A DNA stretch of 19,545 bases from the NCBI GenBank assembly GCA_934539245.1, contig CAKTCK010000035.1, positions 1-19,545 on the forward strand, read 5' to 3'. A model generated the notes under the pieces. The model was not told where the DNA came from and made no database searches. It saw nothing but the letters and a program-made list of their open reading frames with translations. The position numbers were made by a program, and so were the translations under genes. The DNA comes from an uncultured Faecalibacterium sp. GTDB lineage: Bacteria > Bacillota > Clostridia > Oscillospirales > Ruminococcaceae. Shown here in pieces: positions 1 to 6,730 of this stretch (position 1 is its first letter; every line of letters starts with the position of its first letter).

Positions 1-97
1 CCGTGTTTTTCCAACACGAATATAGGTTCCGTTACAAGTTCTTTCGATATTGTTCAATTTTCAAGGTCCTGTGCGCCACAGCCTTGTGGCTGACAGC
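1..97 (-). other. Leader of an rRNA operon (16S gene lies beyond the left edge)
   Basis: Read on the minus strand, this stretch holds a sequence (plus 53-69) of the form CCTTGAAAATTGAACAA. Such sequence is common in the leaders and spacers of Firmicutes rRNA operons around the boxA antitermination signal. It starts just downstream of a consensus promoter. It contains two small hairpins, at 75-90 (GCCACA/TGTGGC, 4-nt loop) and about 2-18 (CGTGTT/AACACG on the minus strand). No 16S sequence is present, so the rRNA assignment rests on the leader motif plus the promoter strength and is an inference. Confidence 0.6.
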
Positions 98-103
98 TTG
101 TTT

Positions 104-132
104 ATTTTATCACTTTCGTGATAAGTTGTCAA
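104..132 (-). promoter_or_regulatory. Proximal rRNA-type sigma-A promoter (P2)
   Basis: On the minus strand TTGACA (132-127) and TAAAAT (109-104) are separated by exactly 17 nt. The -35 box is preceded by an A-rich, UP-element-like stretch. The spacer and -10 are covered by a perfect inverted repeat, TTATCAC-4 nt-GTGATAA, at 107-124. Transcription should start near 97 and run leftward. Confidence 0.8.
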
Positions 133-241
133 GCACTTTTTGAAAGATTTTTGAGATTCATTTTTGATTCTGTCGAATCTTTCTTTTTGACGTCCATTTT
201 GAAGTGTTTCATTCTGTCGGACATCCGCCTGACAGTAATAT

Positions 242-270
242 ATTTTAGCACAGCATTCTTCAAAAAGCAA
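242..270 (-). promoter_or_regulatory. Distal rRNA-type sigma-A promoter (P1)
   Basis: On the minus strand TTGCTT (270-265) and TAAAAT (247-242) are separated by 17 nt, with a TG extended -10. Its surroundings repeat those of P2: AAAAAGTGCTTG at the -35 side and CTGTCAG shortly after the -10 (235-229 here, 96-90 in P2). This indicates a tandem duplicated promoter pair. Apart from these promoters I see nothing else in the 1-353 gap; the short open frames there are not credible genes. Confidence 0.7.
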
Positions 271-353
271 GCACTTTTTTACAATTTTTACACCAAAATC
301 ATTCTTTTGACTTTTTGCCCAGTTTTTTACATTTTTTATAGACACTTCTTCCC

Positions 354-1028
354 TTATTCCTCCAAAAGCCGGGTGCGCAGCCGGATCAGGATCTTGCGTT
401 CCCGCCGGGAGATCTGTACCTGAGTCGTATGCAATGCTTTTGCAGTCTCGCTCTGGGTACGGTTGCCATAAAAGCGCAGGCGTATCAATTGCTTGTCCTG
501 TTCCGGGAGCGCTTCGATCACCTCAGCCAGACTGATCTTATCTGCCAGTTCCTCCTCCGGGGATTCCACCGGGATATCCAACTGCCTATCTCCATCCTCG
601 CCGCCCTCCGGGGTCAGGCTCATGGCGGGCTGCGCGGCCTGTATGGCTAGAGCCACATTCTCTATCGGCTCATCCAGCTGCTCTGCCAGCTGCTGCAAGG
701 TAGGCTCTGAACCGCACAGCTTCATGGTATGCTCTCGTGCTGCCTGCACCCGCATTCCCAGCTCCTTCAGGGAGCGGCTCACCTTGACCGTACCGCCATC
801 CCGGAACAGCTTTTTGATCTCGCCAAGGATCACCGGCACAGCATAGGTGGAAAAGCACACACCTCGGCTCTCGTCAAAGTTATCGTAGGCTTTGATCAGT
901 CCCACGCAGCCTGCGCTGTATAGATCGTCATACTCCATGCCGCGCCCACGGAATCTGCCCGCACAGGCGTGCACCAGCCCCAGATTCTGCGTGATGAATG
1001 CTTCCCGCCGGGTCTTATCCGTTACCAT
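354..1028 (-). CDS. sigF: Sporulation sigma factor SigF (SpoIIAC)
   Basis: RNA polymerase sigma-70 family factor of 224 aa. In spore formers SigF directs early forespore transcription and is held inactive by SpoIIAB. Visible parts are region 2 with the core-binding and -10 recognition stretch (DLYSAGCVGLIKAYDNF then FSTYAVPVILGEIKK, about residues 35-75), region 3 (VKVSRSLKELG) and region 4.2 helix-turn-helix near the C-terminus (QSETAKALHTTQVQISRRE). It is last in the spoIIAA-spoIIAB-sigF order, 21 bp after spoIIAB, with a purine-rich site (AAGGCGG) before the ATG. The N-terminus is about 30 residues shorter than Bacillus subtilis SigF, trimming region 1.2. SigG is the closest alternative, but the operon context favours SigF. 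No clear terminator follows it. Confidence 0.9.
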   Translation of the reverse strand: MVTDKTRREAFITQNLGLVHACAGRFRGRGMEYDDLYSAGCVGLIKAYDNFDESRGVCFSTYAVPVILGEIKKLFRDGGTVKVSRSLKELGMRVQAAREHTMKLCGSEPTLQQLAEQLDEPIENVALAIQAAQPAMSLTPEGGEDGDRQLDIPVESPEEELADKISLAEVIEALPEQDKQLIRLRFYGNRTQSETAKALHTTQVQISRRERKILIRLRTRLLEE

Positions 1029-1049
1029 ATACCGGACCGCCTTTCCTTT

Positions 1050-1490
1050 TTATGTAGGCTCCCGCCGGGACAGACGCTTGACCAGCAGCACTTTTGTGCC
1101 CTTGCCAGGTTTTGAGGTCACCTTGACCCTGTCCATAAAGCTTTGCATCACCGCAAAGCCCAGACCGGAGCGTTCCTCGGGGTTGCCGGTGGTGAACAAA
1201 GGCTGCATAGCCTGTTCCACATTGGGGATGCCGATGCCCTTATCTGTAATGGTGATGTGCACCTCCCGGTCGGGATAGACCGCAATGGTCATGCATACCG
1301 GGCCGATACGCTCCGGGTAGGCGTGGACGATGCAGTTGGTGACCGCCTCGGACACTGCGGTTTTCAGGTCGGCAAGCTGCGGCACGGTGGGGTCGTACCG
1401 CGCCAGAAAGGCCGCCGTGACGCCGCGGGCGTAGGCTTCGTTGCTGCTGAGGGAATCGAACTGGATGCGGGTAGTGTTTTCTGCTTTCAT
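1050..1490 (-). CDS. spoIIAB: Anti-sigma F factor / serine kinase SpoIIAB
   Basis: A 146-aa GHKL-fold ATPase that binds and inhibits SigF and phosphorylates SpoIIAA. The ATP site is complete: N box with Glu48 and Asn52 (SEAVTNCIVHAY), G1 box DKGIGI at 83-88 and G2 box ERSGLGF at 106-112. The segment QPLFTTGNPEERSG closely matches the lid region of B. subtilis SpoIIAB. The ATG overlaps the spoIIAA stop codon (ATGA), and AAGGAG lies 9 nt upstream, so the two should be translationally coupled at near equal dose. This fits the partner-switching mechanism. All catalytic features look intact. Confidence 0.95.
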   Translation of the reverse strand: MKAENTTRIQFDSLSSNEAYARGVTAAFLARYDPTVPQLADLKTAVSEAVTNCIVHAYPERIGPVCMTIAVYPDREVHITITDKGIGIPNVEQAMQPLFTTGNPEERSGLGFAVMQSFMDRVKVTSKPGKGTKVLLVKRLSRREPT

Positions 1491-1810
1491 TGCGCATTCT
1501 CCTTTTCTATGTTCTCCGTACAGGGGATGCCTGCCAGCCGCAGAACTTTTTGCAGCTGTGCGGGGGCGTGCTGCAGCCGCAGGGTCGTACCCAGAATGCG
1601 GGCGCAGCGCTGCCGCCCAAGGATAAGCCCGATGCCGGAGGAATCCATGAATCCCACCCCGCCAAGGTCTATAATTAAGGTGCGGGGACTGCGGCTGACC
1701 AGTGCATCGTCCAGCTGCATCCGCAGGCTCTGGGCGGTATCATGGTCGATTTCCCCTGCCAGATAGGCGTACAGGGTCTCCCCTGCCGCGCTGAAGGTCA
1801 CCGTTGCCAT
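1487..1810 (-). CDS. spoIIAA: Anti-sigma F factor antagonist SpoIIAA
   Basis: A 107-aa STAS-domain protein. Dephosphorylated SpoIIAA displaces SigF from SpoIIAB. The phospho-acceptor loop is clear: MDSSGIGLILGR at residues 55-66, with the target serine being Ser57 or Ser58 (Ser58 by position in B. subtilis). The preceding beta strand TLIIDLGGVGF is typical. The ATG at 1810 is chosen because AAGGAG lies 11 nt upstream and because the family starts here; an in-frame extension to 1855 would run into the terminator hairpin. First gene of the spoIIA operon. The space upstream is almost filled by that hairpin, and I see no convincing sigma-A or sigma-H promoter. Confidence 0.92.
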   Translation of the reverse strand: MATVTFSAAGETLYAYLAGEIDHDTAQSLRMQLDDALVSRSPRTLIIDLGGVGFMDSSGIGLILGRQRCARILGTTLRLQHAPAQLQKVLRLAGIPCTENIEKENAQ

Positions 1811-1841
1811 TGCTTGTCCATCTCCTTTTTTTGCAAAATAA

Positions 1842-1878
1842 AAGATCCCGTACACATATCTTCAGTGTACGGGATCTT
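1842..1878 (-). terminator. Terminator after the FolC-like gene
   Basis: A perfect 14-bp inverted repeat (AAGATCCCGTACAC, 1842-1855; partner 1865-1878) with a 9-nt loop. On the minus strand it is followed by TTATTTTGC and it lies 32 bp after the stop of the FolC-like gene. On the plus strand it is followed by a less regular T-rich run. It separates the valS operon from spoIIA. Confidence 0.85.
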
Positions 1879-1910
1879 CGGGTTATTTTTTAGAAAAAGC
1901 TGTCGGCGGC

Positions 1911-3176
1911 TTACGCCTTTGCCAGCAGTTCGGCAGCTTCCAGCGCTGCCGCCTCGCTGCCGCAGACCAGCAGACCGCGGCGGGTGTTGGCGTGTGCCAG
2001 CTGCACCGCCTCGTCCAGACTGGTGCAGAGCTGGGCGTCAAAGTGATATTTTGCCTTCTCGGTCAGACGCCGGGTCAGCTGCTCCTCCACACCGGCGGGC
2101 GTGACAAGATACACCTTATCAAAGGGGCTCTCGCTCATGCCGGGCATGGTGGACTTATCCTTTTTCTGCTCCTCGGGGCTCAGGCCGGTCTCTAGCGCGG
2201 AGAAGAACGCCTCGGCGCCCTCCTCCTCGGTCAGGCCGATGATGGCACTCATGTGGCGCACCTTGGCCATGTTCAGCACGCGCAGCAGCGCAGCAGCCTG
2301 CTGCGGGGTGCGGCAGGCGTCCAGAATGACCAGCGGGCGCTGGGAAAGCACCCGGATGCTGCAGCGGTTGTCCACGGCAGCAATGCCATCCAGAATCGCT
2401 TCATCGGAGATGTCCATCTCCTTGCGGCAGAGCGCCAGCGCCAGCTCCACCGCCATAGCAGCGTTGCCTGCGGCGTGACGTCCCAGAAAGGCCAGCGGCA
2501 CCGTATAGCCGCCGTAGTCCACCCGGCTGGCAAACTGCTCCGCTTCCAAAAAGGTGATGTCCTCCGGGTCGGGCACGACCAGCTCACAGCCGCACTTGCC
2601 CGCAGCCACGACCAGCTCGCTGAGCACCGCCTTGGGCTGCTCCGGCGCAGTGACGCAGATGCTGTCCTTGCGCATCACGCCGCCTGCCAGCGCAGCCAGA
2701 CGCTCCACCGAGCGGCTCACGCCGTCTGGTCCCACCGCTGTGACGGCGCACACCGGCATTTTGGGCAGCGCCGCAGCAAGGCCTGCGTCCGGCAGCTCCA
2801 CTACCGCCAGCGTGCAGCCGGCCTCACCAAAGCAGTATGCCGCAGCGGCAAGCTCCGCAGCCTGCAAAGGCAGTTCCTCATGGGCGGCAAGGGCATCGGC
2901 GGCGCGGCACAGCAATTCCTCGTCCACCGGCTTGCCGTCCACACGGATGCGGGCAGCAAGGGGCTCGCACCCGGCATGGTAGACACCGGCACGAATGCCC
3001 TGCGCGTGCAGAATGGCTGCCAGCAGGCGTGCCACCGCCGTTTTACCGGCAGTGCCTGCCACACCCACGAACTGCACCTGCTGCGCCGAGGCGGGCAGCA
3101 GTGCGCCCAGCTGCTCCGGGTCGGCAAAGCCGTCCGGCAGGGCTGCAAAATACTGATTTGCCTGTTGGATGGTCAT
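1911..3176 (-). CDS. FolC-like Mur ligase family protein, active site degenerate
   Basis: 421 aa, aligning by eye along the whole length of folylpolyglutamate/dihydrofolate synthase (FolC). The P-loop keeps a Walker A pattern (GTAGKTA, 41-47) but not FolC's GTNGKGS. Other motifs have drifted: the usual E-V-GLGGRLD is VELPDAGLA (126-134), the IGLDH metal-ligand motif is VGPDG (148-152), EKAGIIK is ALAGGVMRK (162-170), and DGAHNP is DACRTP (286-291). LGRHAAGNAAMA (231-242) still matches FolC's LGxHQxxNAxxA. It sits after valS, the place of folC in B. subtilis, and its ATG overlaps the VanZ-like stop (ATGA) with AAGGAG 6 nt upstream. Glutamate ligation to folate is doubtful. It may be a regulatory or repurposed paralogue, or accept another substrate. 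Confidence 0.8.
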   Translation of the reverse strand: MTIQQANQYFAALPDGFADPEQLGALLPASAQQVQFVGVAGTAGKTAVARLLAAILHAQGIRAGVYHAGCEPLAARIRVDGKPVDEELLCRAADALAAHEELPLQAAELAAAAYCFGEAGCTLAVVELPDAGLAAALPKMPVCAVTAVGPDGVSRSVERLAALAGGVMRKDSICVTAPEQPKAVLSELVVAAGKCGCELVVPDPEDITFLEAEQFASRVDYGGYTVPLAFLGRHAAGNAAMAVELALALCRKEMDISDEAILDGIAAVDNRCSIRVLSQRPLVILDACRTPQQAAALLRVLNMAKVRHMSAIIGLTEEEGAEAFFSALETGLSPEEQKKDKSTMPGMSESPFDKVYLVTPAGVEEQLTRRLTEKAKYHFDAQLCTSLDEAVQLAHANTRRGLLVCGSEAAALEAAELLAKA

Positions 3177-3718
3177 TCGTGTCTCCTTTTCATGTGATAA
3201 TACAGCCCCTCGCAGGCCAGCAGCAGTACGATGGCGACAAGGATGCCAGCCAAAACACCGGCAGAATCCAGCCACACATCCGTGACCTGACCGCTGCGCC
3301 CCTCCGAGAAGAGCTGAATAGTCTCATCGGTCAGCGCCGTCAGCACACCGCCCAGCATGGGTACGGTGATATGCCGCAGCGGGTGACGGCTGTACACCCG
3401 CATACAGAGCATGAGCAAAAAACCCTCCAGCGTATACTCGCAGAAGTGTGCCAGTTTGCGCACGATATGCATGGTCAGGCGGTCTGCCAGCCCCGGCTGC
3501 CCCAGACGGCGCAGGATGATGCGCATCCACGCCAGCACCCGGCCGCTGGAACCGGAGGAGACCGTAGCCACTGCCATAGAGTTGGAAAAGATGAACCAGA
3601 TGCAGGCAATCAGTGCAGCGGTAAAGATTACCCGCCCCGCAATGACCCACAACGAGGTGCGCTCCGTATCGTTATAGCGTTCCACAGTCTCAACCCAGAG
3701 CCTTGATGCTCTGCTCAA
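3173..3718 (-). CDS. VanZ-like membrane protein
   Basis: About 181 aa with four likely membrane segments (around residues 24-46, 92-108, 117-133 and 150-170). It carries VanZ-family signatures: FIFSNS after helix 1, VRKLAHFCEYTLEGF (85-99), and a conserved block DETIQLFSEGRSGQVTDVWLD before the last helix. VanZ proteins are linked to low-level teicoplanin resistance in Tn1546, but most chromosomal members have no known role. The start is uncertain: there is no ATG, so either TTG at 3718 (AGGA about 13 nt upstream, 29-bp overlap with valS) or GTG at 3685 (weak site). It lies between valS and the FolC-like gene, overlapping both, so it is part of that operon. Confidence 0.85.
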   Translation of the reverse strand: MSRASRLWVETVERYNDTERTSLWVIAGRVIFTAALIACIWFIFSNSMAVATVSSGSSGRVLAWMRIILRRLGQPGLADRLTMHIVRKLAHFCEYTLEGFLLMLCMRVYSRHPLRHITVPMLGGVLTALTDETIQLFSEGRSGQVTDVWLDSAGVLAGILVAIVLLLACEGLYYHMKRRHE

Positions 3719-6395
3719 TGTTGGCTAGCTTGTCCTGACTCTTAGCAAACTTGCTGCGAATCTCCTCCACCAGAGCCGCCGGGGCACGCTCCACGAACTT
3801 GGGGTTGTTCAGCTGGTTGCCAAACATGGCCATTTCCTTTTCAGCCTTGGCTTTTTCCTTGTTCAGGCGTGCCAGCTCCTTCTCACGGTCGATGAGCTCC
3901 ATCATGGGGATAAAGCCGCGGGCGGCGTGGGTGGACACCTGCACCATGCCGTCGGTGCTGCCCTCGTACTTTTCGGTAAAGGTCACATCGGTGGCAAAGG
4001 CGAATTTAGCCAGATAGACCTGTGCGTTCTGGAAGGGTGCTGCATCGGCAGTCTCGATGATCATGCTGGTCTTTTTAGCGGGGTGCACGTTCATCTCGGT
4101 GCGCATGGTACGCACAGCCTTGATATAGTCCATCACCTTTTCAAAGGCTTCCTCCTCAGCAGCCCAGTTGTGAGCGGCGTCAAAGGTAGGCCATGCCTGC
4201 GTCATGATGGTCTCGGCAGAGCCGGGCAGAGCCTGATACAGCTCCTCGGTAATGAAGGGCATGAAGGGGTGCAGCAGCTTGAGTGCCTTATCCAGCACAT
4301 ACACCAGCACACGGCGGGCGGTGTCGGCCTGCTGTGCATCGCCGGAGTTCAGGCGGGGCTTTGCGATCTCGATGAACCAGTCGCAGTAGACGTCCCAGAT
4401 AAAGCTGTTGATCTTGGCAGCAGCCAGACCCATCTCGTAGTGCTCCAGATTGTCGGTCATAGCACCGGCCACCTGATTCAGCTTGGTCAGCACCCACTTG
4501 TCGCTCATGTCCAGCAGCTCCTCGCTGGGCAGACCCGGCTCAAAGTCCTCGGGCAGGTTCATCAGCACAAAGCGGGTGGCGTTCCACAGCTTATTGGCAA
4601 AGTTGCGGGCAGCCTCCACCTTCTTTTCGATATAGCGCATATCGTTGCCCGGGGTAGAGCCATCCACCAGCATAAAGCGCAGGGCGTCTGCGCCGTACTG
4701 GGCAATGACCTCCAGCGGGTCGATGCCGTTGCCAAGGCTCTTGGACATCTTGCGGCCCTGACTGTCGCGGACGATGCCGTGGATGCAGACGGTGTCAAAA
4801 GGAGCCTTGCCGGTGTAAGCCAGACCGGAGAAGATCATGCGGCTGACCCAGAAGCCGATGATGTCGTAGCCGGTGACCAGCGTATTGGTGGGGTAGAAAT
4901 ACTTGAGGTCGGCGCTGTCCTCGTTCGGCCAGCCCAGCGTACTGAAGGGCCACAGGGCAGAAGAGAACCAGGTATCCAGCGTGTCGGGGTCCTGCGTCAG
5001 CTTTGTGCCGCCGCACTTGGGGCAGGCGCAGGGAGCGGACTTTGCCACCACGGTCTCGCCGCAGTCGTCGCAGTACCAAGCCGGGATCTGATGACCCCAC
5101 CACAGCTGGCGGCTGATGCACCAGTCACGGGTGTTCTTCATCCAGTTCATATAGTTCTTGGTAAAGCGCTCGGGCACGAACTTGATCTCGCCCTTCTCCA
5201 CGCTCTCAATAGCAGGCTTTGCCAGCGGCTCCATCTTAACGAACCACTGCTTGGAGACCATGGGTTCGATGGTGGAGTGGCAGCGGTAGCAGGTGCCGAC
5301 CTCGTGCTTCAGAGGCTCGATCTCCTTCAGGAAACCGCCCTCCTTCAGGTCGGCCAGAATGGCCTTGCGGGCTTCCAGCGTGGTCATGCCGGCGTACTTG
5401 CCGCAGTCCAGCACATGAGGCTCGTTGACGGTGTTCTTACCGGCGGCAAACAGGGCATCGGCGGCGGCCTTGTCGGCAGCGCCGGTCATGTGGCCGTCGT
5501 AGGTGAACACGCGCACGATGGGCAGATCGTGACGCAGACCGACCTCAAAGTCGTTGGGGTCGTGGGCGGGGGTGATCTTCACGACACCGGTGCCCTTGGT
5601 CATATCGGCGTGCTCATCGCAGACGATGGGGATCTCCTTATTCAGCAGGGGCAGCACCACATGGCAGCCGTGCAGATGGGCGTAGCGGGGGTCCTCGCCG
5701 TTGATGGCCACGGCGGTATCGCCCAGCATGGTCTCGGGGCGGGTGGTGGCCAGCTCCAGCATCTCGCCGGTCTCCTTGACCGGGTACAGCAGGTGCCAGA
5801 AACTGCCGTCCTTCTCCTCGTACTCCACCTCGGCGTCGGAAATGGAGGTGTTGCAGTGGGGGCACCAGTTGACCATGCGGTTGCCGCGGTAGATCAGGCC
5901 CTTGTCGTACAGGCGCACGAACACTTCCTTGACCGCCTCAGAGCAGCCCTCGTCCATGGTAAAGCGCTCGCGCTCCCAGTCGCAGCTGCTGCCCAGCTTC
6001 TTCAGCTGGCTGACGATGCGGTTGCCGTACTTGGTCTTCCATGCCCATGCGCGCTCCAGAAAACCGTCGCGGCCGACCATTTCCTTGGTCAGACCCTCGG
6101 CGCGCATGGCCTCCACTACCTTGGCCTCGGTAGCAATGGAGGCGTGGTCGGTGCCGGGCACCCACAGGGCGGCATAGCCCTGCATCCGCTTGGTGCGGAT
6201 GAGGATATCCTGCATAGTGTTATCCACTGCATGACCCATGTGCAGCTGACCGGTAACGTTCGGCGGCGGCATCACGATGGTGTAGGGTTTCTTGTCCGGA
6301 TCGGCCTTCGTGTGGAAGTAGCCGCCATCCAGCCAGAACTGGTAGATACGATCTTCCACCTGACTGGGATCGTACTGCTTTGCAAGTTCTTTCAT
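3690..6395 (-). CDS. valS: Valyl-tRNA synthetase
   Basis: Class I aminoacyl-tRNA synthetase charging tRNA-Val in the cytoplasm, 901 aa, the usual size for bacterial ValS. Visible are the HIGH-type motif (HMGH, 52-55, inside PPPNVTGQLHMGHA), the KMSKS loop at 549-553, a CxxC pair WCPHC in the editing-domain region, a second four-cysteine cluster (CDDC...CPKC) that probably binds zinc, and the C-terminal coiled coil (about 835-900) typical of ValS. The ATG at 6395 follows GGGAGGACACT; longer frames upstream run into the T-box leader and are not real. First gene of an operon with the VanZ-like and FolC-like genes, controlled by the T-box upstream. Confidence 0.97.
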   Translation of the reverse strand: MKELAKQYDPSQVEDRIYQFWLDGGYFHTKADPDKKPYTIVMPPPNVTGQLHMGHAVDNTMQDILIRTKRMQGYAALWVPGTDHASIATEAKVVEAMRAEGLTKEMVGRDGFLERAWAWKTKYGNRIVSQLKKLGSSCDWERERFTMDEGCSEAVKEVFVRLYDKGLIYRGNRMVNWCPHCNTSISDAEVEYEEKDGSFWHLLYPVKETGEMLELATTRPETMLGDTAVAINGEDPRYAHLHGCHVVLPLLNKEIPIVCDEHADMTKGTGVVKITPAHDPNDFEVGLRHDLPIVRVFTYDGHMTGAADKAAADALFAAGKNTVNEPHVLDCGKYAGMTTLEARKAILADLKEGGFLKEIEPLKHEVGTCYRCHSTIEPMVSKQWFVKMEPLAKPAIESVEKGEIKFVPERFTKNYMNWMKNTRDWCISRQLWWGHQIPAWYCDDCGETVVAKSAPCACPKCGGTKLTQDPDTLDTWFSSALWPFSTLGWPNEDSADLKYFYPTNTLVTGYDIIGFWVSRMIFSGLAYTGKAPFDTVCIHGIVRDSQGRKMSKSLGNGIDPLEVIAQYGADALRFMLVDGSTPGNDMRYIEKKVEAARNFANKLWNATRFVLMNLPEDFEPGLPSEELLDMSDKWVLTKLNQVAGAMTDNLEHYEMGLAAAKINSFIWDVYCDWFIEIAKPRLNSGDAQQADTARRVLVYVLDKALKLLHPFMPFITEELYQALPGSAETIMTQAWPTFDAAHNWAAEEEAFEKVMDYIKAVRTMRTEMNVHPAKKTSMIIETADAAPFQNAQVYLAKFAFATDVTFTEKYEGSTDGMVQVSTHAARGFIPMMELIDREKELARLNKEKAKAEKEMAMFGNQLNNPKFVERAPAALVEEIRSKFAKSQDKLANIEQSIKALG

Positions 6396-6419
6396 AGTGT
6401 CCTCCCAAAAAGTTGATGA

Positions 6420-6682
6420 AGTGGGACGCAAAAAGCCGCCCCACGGAGCGTTCCATGGGACGGCTGTAAATACATAACCGCGGTACCACCCAAATTGCGC
6501 GGAAGGCTCCGCGCCCCTTGATGCCCCTGTAACGTAGGGCAGACCCGAAAGCGGCTTACCGGTAAGGCTCACCGCTTCTGCTCCAAAGTGACAGTGCCCC
6601 GCCGGTATCCCGCCGGGTTTTCAGCTGCCCCCGGCTCTCTGTGCGGCCCCAGACGATGCACACTCTTTTTCAACGCATTTAT
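6420..6682 (-). promoter_or_regulatory. T-box riboswitch, valine-responsive, with terminator
   Basis: The untranslated leader of valS contains the T-box core GGGTGGTACCGCGG (minus strand, 6491-6478), whose UGGU bulge can pair with the ACCA end of uncharged tRNA. The Rho-independent terminator at 6464-6435 has a 12-bp stem (two G-U pairs), loop AACGCT and then five T. A GTC triplet at 6592-6590, followed by A in a context resembling other specifier loops, would be the valine specifier codon. GCTGAAAA lies in the expected Stem I arm. Uncharged tRNA-Val should stabilise the antiterminator and turn valS on. This accounts for the gene-free stretch 6396-6730. Confidence 0.93.
6430..6464 (-). terminator. 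T-box attenuator terminator of valS
   Basis: Stem GCCGTCCCATGG / CCGTGGGGCGGC with a 6-nt loop, then TTTTT on the minus strand. The 5' arm begins shortly after the T-box core, so antiterminator and terminator compete. No terminator is visible between the flippase stop (6731) and this site, so it would also stop read-through from the upstream operon. Confidence 0.9.
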
Positions 6683-6688
6683 AAAAAG

Positions 6689-6717
6689 AATATAGCGTTT
6701 TTTGTGGGATTTGTCAA
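6689..6717 (-). promoter_or_regulatory. Sigma-A promoter of the valS operon
   Basis: On the minus strand TTGACA (6717-6712), a 17-nt spacer and TATATT (6694-6689) give a near-consensus promoter. Transcription would begin near 6682, at the 5' end of the T-box leader. The -35 lies only 13 bp after the flippase stop codon. Confidence 0.88.
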
Positions 6718-6730
6718 TCAGTTTTTTCGT

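Noticed and set aside
61..345. Minus-strand 94-codon open frame
   Set aside because: It covers both rRNA-type promoters and has no ribosome site or protein-like features.
2253..3197. Plus-strand 314-codon open frame
   Set aside because: Antisense shadow of the FolC-like gene, rich in His/Arg/Gln with no domain.
3927..6416. A very long open frame (over 800 codons) on the plus strand
   Set aside because: It lies wholly antisense to valS and is low-complexity (His, Gly, Val, Leu rich), as expected for the reverse strand of G+C-rich coding DNA.
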